Source of the DNA: Ignavibacteriales bacterium
Lineage (GTDB): Bacteria; Bacteroidota; Ignavibacteria; Ignavibacteriales; Ignavibacteriaceae
Direction of reading: 5' to 3'
DNA: 64,000 nt
Assembly: GCA_016714125.1 (NCBI GenBank)
Contig: JADJNX010000021.1
Location: forward strand, 1 to 64,000
Position 1 is the first letter of the stretch; each line of letters opens with the position of its first letter. Shown one piece after another: positions 59,005-64,000 of this stretch. Made by a program: the position numbers and the translations under genes. The notes under the pieces are model-generated. The model worked only from the letters and a program-made list of their open reading frames with translations. It made no database searches and was not told the origin of the DNA.

Positions 59005-60546
59005 GTGTTGAGACAACTCATTTTCGTTCTTTTTTTGGTTGCAACTACTGCAACTGGCTGGGCACAATCATATTCATGGTCACTAAAACAGAGTGGAACC
59101 AGCCTTGGCGATCCTATCACAAGTGATCCAAACAATTCTAACATAATCTATTACGGTACCACTGCACAAATCTATAGAAGTACCGACCGTGGTGAAACCT
59201 TCAGCGCATGGGGCACAACAATCTCAGGTTCAACAAGAGTAAAAAACATTATTACCACTGCAAAAAGCAGCCAAACGATGCTTGCAGCCATTGAAGCATC
59301 AACGGACAAGATTGTAAAAACCACTGATGGTGGAGCAACATGGGTTGTAACTCTAAACAACGCCACTTTTTCCTTTTTTGGAATTCCAATGACTCCCGAC
59401 CCCTCTCATCCCGACACGATTTACACGATGAGTAACAATATATTCTACAAATCTTACGATTTTGGTTCCACCTGGACCCAGGTTAGCACAGCATCTTCAT
59501 TTGCAACACCTTGTGATATCGAGGTTTTCCCTGACAGTTCTAATATCATCCTTATTGGTGACAACACAACAGGAATCTTTAGATCAACAAATTACGGTGT
59601 AACCTGGTCAACCGTTTATACAACTTCAGGCGAAATTCCGACTATTGCCATAGACGGCAGGAACAAGGGGACTGCGTACGGCACCAAATGGGGTGGTGGC
59701 GGTGGACTCGTAAAATCGACTGATTTTGGAGCTACCTGGACACTGATTCCATTTTTTACAGGTCAGAGCATGTGGGGTGTTGATATAGCCCCCGAGAACT
59801 CAAACTTCATTATGGTGGGAAGATATTCAGGAAGTAATATTTATATAACCAGAGATGGTGGTTTAAATTGGATTACCACCACCCTCGCCGCAAGTAACTA
59901 CAGCGTTAATATAATCGATACTCTCACAATCTTTGCAGCCCAGTCACCCGGGTGTTATAAAGCAACTGTACCTTTCGTACCTGTTGAATTAACAGGTTTT
60001 TATGCGACTGTTTCTGACGGTGAAGTTGTTTTAAGCTGGTCAACCGCAACCGAGTTGAACAACGCAAGATTTGAACTGGAGAGAAGAACCGCATCTTTAA
60101 CCGATGATTGGACAAAAGTTTCGGAAGTGGAAGGTCATGGTACCACCACTATTCAGAGACGATATATGTTAACAGACAAACCGGCTGCAACCGGTGTATA
60201 TCTCTATCGGCTAAAACAAATTGACTATGACGGAAAATTTGAATATTCAAATACAATTGAAGTTACCACTGAAACACCAATGGAATTTTCGTTGTCGCAG
60301 AATTATCCAAATCCATTTAATCCGTCAACGAGTATAGCTTTTTCTCTCATGGAGCAGGCAGAAGTTAATCTCGCAGTATTTGATATTACCGGGAGGGAAG
60401 TTACCAATATAATTGAAAACACAGTTTTACCGGCTGGTAACCATTCAATTGAATTCAATGCATCCAATCTTAATTCAGGTGTCTATCTTTACAGGCTTAA
60501 AGCCGGAAGTAAGTCACTAACCAAAAAGTTAACCCTTTTAAAGTAA
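59005..60546 (+). CDS. Secreted beta-propeller (BNR/sortilin-like) protein with T9SS sorting domain
   Basis: A 513-residue secreted protein. A signal peptide (LIFVLFLVATTATGWAQS) is followed by Asp-box repeats (IYRSTDRGETFSAWG; KTTDGGATWVV; YKSYDFGSTWTQ; FRSTNYGVTWST; VKSTDFGATWTL), predicted to form a propeller, then an FN3-like stretch (VELTGFYATVSDGEVVLSW) and the T9SS domain (NYPNPFNPSTSIAFSL, KKLTLLK). TTG 59005 is the start. Related in style to the BNR protein at 41412-43548 but shorter. It is followed by two CVCH proteins, ten bases apart, so all three are probably one transcript. No catalytic residues of a glycosidase are evident. Confidence 0.9.
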   Translation: MLRQLIFVLFLVATTATGWAQSYSWSLKQSGTSLGDPITSDPNNSNIIYYGTTAQIYRSTDRGETFSAWGTTISGSTRVKNIITTAKSSQTMLAAIEASTDKIVKTTDGGATWVVTLNNATFSFFGIPMTPDPSHPDTIYTMSNNIFYKSYDFGSTWTQVSTASSFATPCDIEVFPDSSNIILIGDNTTGIFRSTNYGVTWSTVYTTSGEIPTIAIDGRNKGTAYGTKWGGGGGLVKSTDFGATWTLIPFFTGQSMWGVDIAPENSNFIMVGRYSGSNIYITRDGGLNWITTTLAASNYSVNIIDTLTIFAAQSPGCYKATVPFVPVELTGFYATVSDGEVVLSWSTATELNNARFELERRTASLTDDWTKVSEVEGHGTTTIQRRYMLTDKPAATGVYLYRLKQIDYDGKFEYSNTIEVTTETPMEFSLSQNYPNPFNPSTSIAFSLMEQAEVNLAVFDITGREVTNIIENTVLPAGNHSIEFNASNLNSGVYLYRLKAGSKSLTKKLTLLK

Positions 60547-60556
60547 AGGAAGTAAC

Positions 60557-61618
60557 ATGAAACGCTCTATTTACTATTTTTCGGTTTTAGTAACCGTATG
60601 TGCAATCGTTTATGGTGGTATTCAATATAGCACCGGTATAACAGGAATTACAAAAAAGAATGGTGATGGTTGTGTTTGCCACGATCCTGTTGCAGATCCA
60701 ACAGTCACTGTTAGAATTTGGGGTCCAACACAGGTTTTACCGGGTAGCAACAACACTTTTACTGTTAGCCTTAAAGGTGGACCTGCTGTTAAAGGTGGAT
60801 TTAATGCAGCCGTAAGAACCGGATCACTCTCCACTACAGATCCCGGCGTACAGATTATGCAGGGTGAACTGACCCATACAACACCAAGAGTTTTTGGTGC
60901 CGCAGATTCAGTTTTTTGGACATTTAACTATACTGCACCGGGCACACTCGGTTATGACACTCTTTACGCAACCTCAAACAGTGTTGACGGAGACGGGTCA
61001 CCCACTGCAGCAGACAGTTGGAATCATGCACCAAATTTTGCAGTTCAGGTAGTGAATCAAGTACCCGTGGAATTAACCTCGTTTGTTGCAAAATCAACCG
61101 GGAACTCAGTTCTTCTTTCCTGGGAAACAGCTACTGAATTGAACAATGACAGATTTGAAGTTCAAAGAAGTGAAGGCGCAGTTTGGTCAACTGTTGCAAC
61201 AGTAAAAGGAAATGGCACCACAACAGCCAAATCGGTTTACAATTTCACTGATAAAAACTTGAATGCAGGTAATTACACTTACAGGTTAAAACAAATTGAT
61301 TTCTCAGGACAATTTGAGTTTTCACAGACAGTTGAAGTTGAGATAAGTGCTGTAAGTTCTTTTGCATTGATGCAGAATTACCCAAATCCATTTAACCCTG
61401 AAACAGTAATCAATTTTGCAGTTCCTGCTGAGTCAATGGTGAAAATAAGTGTTTACAATTCCCTTGGTGAAATTGTCGGTACGCTTGTTAATCAGCAAAT
61501 GACTGCGGGTAATCATCAGGTGAAGTTTGATGCTTCTAAACTTTCCAGCGGGCTTTATTTTTACAAATTGCAGGCTGGTGAAGTAGTAATTACCAGGAAG
61601 ATGGTTCTTTCGAAGTAG
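60557..61618 (+). CDS. Secreted CVCH-motif protein with T9SS sorting domain, copy 1
   Basis: A 353-residue protein, probably exported. Signal peptide (FSVLVTVCAIVYGGI), then soon after it KKNGDGCVCHDPVADPT, and the stretch GPTQVLPGSNNTFTVSLKGG, GPAVKGGFNAAVRTGSL. A choice-of-anchor-type or Reeler-like beta domain is likely. Then an FN3-like part with VELTSFVAKSTGNSVLLSW shared with the upstream protein, then NYPNPFNPETVINFAV and KMVLSK. The CVCH motif has one residue between the cysteines instead of the two of the haem-c motif CxxCH. The same motif and surrounding sequence occur in the next gene. Confidence 0.85.
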   Translation: MKRSIYYFSVLVTVCAIVYGGIQYSTGITGITKKNGDGCVCHDPVADPTVTVRIWGPTQVLPGSNNTFTVSLKGGPAVKGGFNAAVRTGSLSTTDPGVQIMQGELTHTTPRVFGAADSVFWTFNYTAPGTLGYDTLYATSNSVDGDGSPTAADSWNHAPNFAVQVVNQVPVELTSFVAKSTGNSVLLSWETATELNNDRFEVQRSEGAVWSTVATVKGNGTTTAKSVYNFTDKNLNAGNYTYRLKQIDFSGQFEFSQTVEVEISAVSSFALMQNYPNPFNPETVINFAVPAESMVKISVYNSLGEIVGTLVNQQMTAGNHQVKFDASKLSSGLYFYKLQAGEVVITRKMVLSK

Positions 61619-61619
61619 A

Positions 61620-62435
61620 ATGAAAAGTGTTCAATTAGCAACGATTGTTTTTTCAATCGTATTCATAGGTTTTACACTTGGCGATCCGCCAACCCATGAT
61701 TCGGAAAATACAGATGTAATATCGTGTACCGAATTAAACGGATTGGGGTGTGTTTGTCACACCATTGATCAGGATACAACCGTTTTAACCCGGGTGGAGG
61801 GACCTAAAACTCTCCGCCCCGGTGAAACAGCCAAGTATAGAGTTTATGTCTCAAGAGGTCCTGCATTGGGTGGTGGTTTTAATGTTGCATCACGATTTGG
61901 TTCCCTTGCAACTGTTGACTCTACTGTTTTGTGGCTCGACAACGAACTGACACAAAAATTTCCGCTGGCGATGCAACCCGGTGACACCGCAATCCATTGG
62001 GATTTTTATTATACAGCCCCTCTCAACAAATTAAAAGATACCATATACTCAGTAGGTTTAAGTACCAACCACGATTACATGCCAAATGAATTTGATCTTT
62101 GGGCATATGGGCCCAAATTTGTTGTTGAGATAGCCCGTAACGCCACTTCTGTTGAGGATGACATGGTACCCGGAGAGTTCGCGATTAAAGGTAATTATCC
62201 AAATCCATTTAATCCTTCAACGACCATTGTCTGGGTTACTCCTGATCAGGCAGAAACGAAGATTACAGTCTTTGATGCTGCCGGAAGGGAAGTTGGAGTT
62301 TATGAAGTTGGAGTTTGTTCTGCAGGTAAAAATGAGTTCAAGTTTAACGCTTCTTCTCTTGCCTCGGGTCTATATTTCTACAGAATCAAATCCGGTACCC
62401 ACACCGCAGTAAACAAATTTATACTTCTTAAGTAG
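61620..62435 (+). CDS. Secreted CVCH-motif protein with T9SS sorting domain, copy 2
   Basis: A 271-residue paralogue of the gene before it. After a signal peptide (LATIVFSIVFIGFTLGD) comes NGLGCVCHTIDQDTTVLTRV, GPKTLRPGETAKYRVYVSRG, PALGGGFNVASRFGSLATVD, TIHWDFYYTAPLN-type, then directly the T9SS domain (NYPNPFNPSTTIVWVT; KFILLK). The FN3-like part of copy 1 is missing. It starts one base after the copy 1 stop. The paralogy shows that CVCH with its following GGGFN motif is a conserved unit, not a chance cluster. Confidence 0.85.
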   Translation: MKSVQLATIVFSIVFIGFTLGDPPTHDSENTDVISCTELNGLGCVCHTIDQDTTVLTRVEGPKTLRPGETAKYRVYVSRGPALGGGFNVASRFGSLATVDSTVLWLDNELTQKFPLAMQPGDTAIHWDFYYTAPLNKLKDTIYSVGLSTNHDYMPNEFDLWAYGPKFVVEIARNATSVEDDMVPGEFAIKGNYPNPFNPSTTIVWVTPDQAETKITVFDAAGREVGVYEVGVCSAGKNEFKFNASSLASGLYFYRIKSGTHTAVNKFILLK

Positions 62436-62453
62436 TCTAACATCTTTAAACTA

Positions 62454-62489
62454 AAAAGAGGCTATCTCAATCGAGACAGCCTCTTTTTT
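62454..62489. terminator. Bidirectional Rho-independent terminator between convergent genes
   Basis: AAAAAGAGGCT, A, TCTC, loop AATC, GAGA, C, AGCCTCTTTTTT with one A-C mismatch. It ends both the T9SS operon on the plus strand and, from the other side, the multiheme cytochrome gene, as the arms have A and T flanks. Confidence 0.9.
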
Positions 62490-62555
62490 TTTGAATATGT
62501 TTCAGGTTTTAATATTGAATCAGTCAGGTACTGAATGCAACAACCAACCCTCCTT

Positions 62556-64000
62556 TTATTTCATCAGGATGAATTTCTTGACGGCACTAAATTTGCCGGC
62601 TTCGAGTTTGTAGAAGTAGATTCCACTTGCCAATCCTGAAGCAACAAAGTTTGATCTGTAGTTGCCGGCTTCAAGTTCACCATCTTGGAGGACAGCGATC
62701 AAGTTACCAGACACATCAAATATCTTAAGAGTTACGTTAGCTCTTTCAGGAACTGCGAACTCAATAGTTGTGCTTGGGTTAAATGGATTTGGATAATTCT
62801 GTTCGAGGTTAAACCTTGAAGGGACTGCACCAAATTCTTTAACTGCGGTTGGGGTGAAATTTGCAATCGCATCTCTGAGAAGTTTTTGTGTAAGCATTGT
62901 GTTATGAATACCACGGCTGCCTTCAGCTTCGCATGAAAGAAGATTGTAATTTGCCTGTTTGAAAGCATCAGTCAAAGAATCAGCAGGTGAAGCTGCATTA
63001 AGTTTTGTTCTTAAGACATTCATCAAACTGTCAGAAGTCGATTGTATGCCTCTGTAATTAAATCTGGTTGCATAATTAGATGTATCCACCGAGGTGTAAT
63101 AATCAGGGTGACATGTACCACAAGCTACAGGTGAAGGTGCAAAAGTATGACCTGTTTTTGCAGGATTGCCGGAAACTGCTTTCACATGGCAGTTGATGCA
63201 TCTTTCGGTAGCAGCAAATGTGTGAATTGAGTTTTGATAAGTCTGACCGGGATACTGGAATCCAAAATTAGGTGTTCCACTCAATGCTTCAGAAGTAGTG
63301 TGGTGTGGAGTGGAGTTAATGTTTACCGGCTCTGTTCCAACAGTGTGGCAAGCGTCGCAGATAACTCTCTGACCTGTTACAGGCAGACGAAGTGAACCGG
63401 GATTAGTGTTACCATGAGGATCATGACATCCAACGCAAGTGATTGGTTTGATATCGTCACCGGTTACAAGAATTGTGTCAACATAAGTTGTTGGATTCTC
63501 AACCCAGGCAATAAAGTTTTGTGCTACGTGGCATTTAACGCAGGATTTGTTTCCTGTGATAAAAGCTTGTGATGCTGTGGCAGCGTGTCCTGACGAGCTC
63601 CATTCTTCCATATATGGGTGATGACTGCCTTGATGGCAGGTTCCGCAGACTTCTGCTGAATAATTTACTTTGTTGGTTGTTCCAAAACCCCAGTGTTCAG
63701 CTCCGAGCATTCTTGCAGAACTTCCGAGTGGTCCGTGGCATGATTCACAACCGACATTTTTAACTCTGTTAAAATTGGTTTCATCAGAAATTGTATAATT
63801 TGGTGTGCCTCCGGGGTTGGAAGTAACATACTCATCAGCACCATAGTTAGCTGTGTTTGGATCCCAACCTGTATTATGGCATCCAAGACAAGCATAACCA
63901 TATGAGGTATTAGAGGTCAATGCAGTGTGTGCAGTGGCGTGTTTAGTATTTTTCCATGTATCATATTGTGCAGTAGCAGATCCACCGCTGCGGTGACATG
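62556..64000 (-). CDS. Multiheme c-type cytochrome with T9SS sorting domain (partial, 5' end outside window)
   Basis: The frame is open from the right edge. Eight complete CxxCH haem-binding motifs are visible: CLGCH, CESCH, CGTCH, CVKCH, CVGCH, CDACH, CINCH and CGTCH; at the window edge a CH pair (CHRSGG) suggests one more. CHDPHGNTNPGSLRLPV and KTGHTFAPSPVACGTCH are typical of extracellular decahaem-type cytochromes. The C-terminus is NYPNPFNPSTTIEFAVPERA and KKFILMK, a type A T9SS domain, so the protein should be carried through the outer membrane. It is convergent with the CVCH operon. Extracellular electron transfer is the likely role; whether it is an oxidoreductase with a substrate is not known. 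Confidence 0.92.
   Translation of the reverse strand, partial: CHRSGGSATAQYDTWKNTKHATAHTALTSNTSYGYACLGCHNTGWDPNTANYGADEYVTSNPGGTPNYTISDETNFNRVKNVGCESCHGPLGSSARMLGAEHWGFGTTNKVNYSAEVCGTCHQGSHHPYMEEWSSSGHAATASQAFITGNKSCVKCHVAQNFIAWVENPTTYVDTILVTGDDIKPITCVGCHDPHGNTNPGSLRLPVTGQRVICDACHTVGTEPVNINSTPHHTTSEALSGTPNFGFQYPGQTYQNSIHTFAATERCINCHVKAVSGNPAKTGHTFAPSPVACGTCHPDYYTSVDTSNYATRFNYRGIQSTSDSLMNVLRTKLNAASPADSLTDAFKQANYNLLSCEAEGSRGIHNTMLTQKLLRDAIANFTPTAVKEFGAVPSRFNLEQNYPNPFNPSTTIEFAVPERANVTLKIFDVSGNLIAVLQDGELEAGNYRSNFVASGLASGIYFYKLEAGKFSAVKKFILMK

Noticed and set aside
1..64000. CRISPR array, prophage, insertion sequence or integrase
   Set aside because: No regularly spaced repeat-spacer pattern, transposase, integrase or phage structural gene was seen in any frame.

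Overview
The window looks like part of a chromosome from an Ignavibacteria-type bacterium (Bacteroidetes/Chlorobi side of the FCB group). The DNA is fairly AT-rich and genes are tightly packed. Five secreted proteins end in the type IX secretion (T9SS) sorting domain with the NYPNPFNPSTTI-type signature, and upstream regions contain TAnnTTTG-like -7 elements. The taxon is an inference from these signatures; no rRNA marker is present.

Layout. 1-4.5 kb: end of ribBA, then a minus-strand run psd-pssA-purQ-tatA-gatA (phospholipid head groups, purines, Tat export, tRNA amidation). 4.6-8.2 kb: ybaB-recR, a methyltransferase, two small lipoproteins and ftsX. 8.3-16.4 kb: a polysaccharide export locus (two SLBB proteins, a Wzc-like tyrosine kinase, a second Wzz-like protein, a MurJ-like flippase, a GT9 glycosyltransferase). 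16.4-19.9 kb: a very large outer-membrane barrel. 19.9-26.6 kb: housekeeping genes (Nudix, PfkB kinase, mtnA, recO, Do-type protease, aroC, MBL hydrolase). 26.7-29.1 kb: a secreted phosphodiester glycosidase. 29.5-36.7 kb: a Frz-like chemosensory operon with a CheA-REC fusion and a terminal REC-histidine kinase, preceded by two perfect CRP-type palindromes. 36.7-40.8 kb: an RND efflux pump pair. 41.2 kb: tRNA-Glu. 41.4-43.5 kb: a T9SS BNR-type protein. 43.9-52.2 kb: NatAB-like exporter, PrsW-like protease, nadD and an acyl-CoA/propionate-type set (meaB, acyl-CoA dehydrogenase, carboxyltransferase). 52.3-56.5 kb (minus): thioesterase, fmt, def, UDP-xylose synthase, UDP-glucose dehydrogenase. 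56.6-58.8 kb: GT2, a truncated SDR and a lipoprotein nuclease. 59-64 kb: three tandem T9SS proteins, two sharing an unusual CVCH motif, facing a multiheme cytochrome that also carries a T9SS domain.

A dominant property of the sequence is that about twenty genes are split by one-base indels, often in short homopolymers. The protein families continue perfectly in the neighbouring frame, so I annotate whole genes and state where the frame breaks. These are most likely sequencing or assembly errors rather than pseudogenes. They cluster at 1.7-24 kb, 31-35 kb and 53-58 kb, while 44.8-52.7 kb and 59-64 kb read cleanly.

The most interesting parts are the chemosensory operon with its CRP-like sites, the T9SS surface module with CVCH proteins and a multiheme cytochrome, and a possible 29-residue membrane peptide with its own promoter-like sequence.
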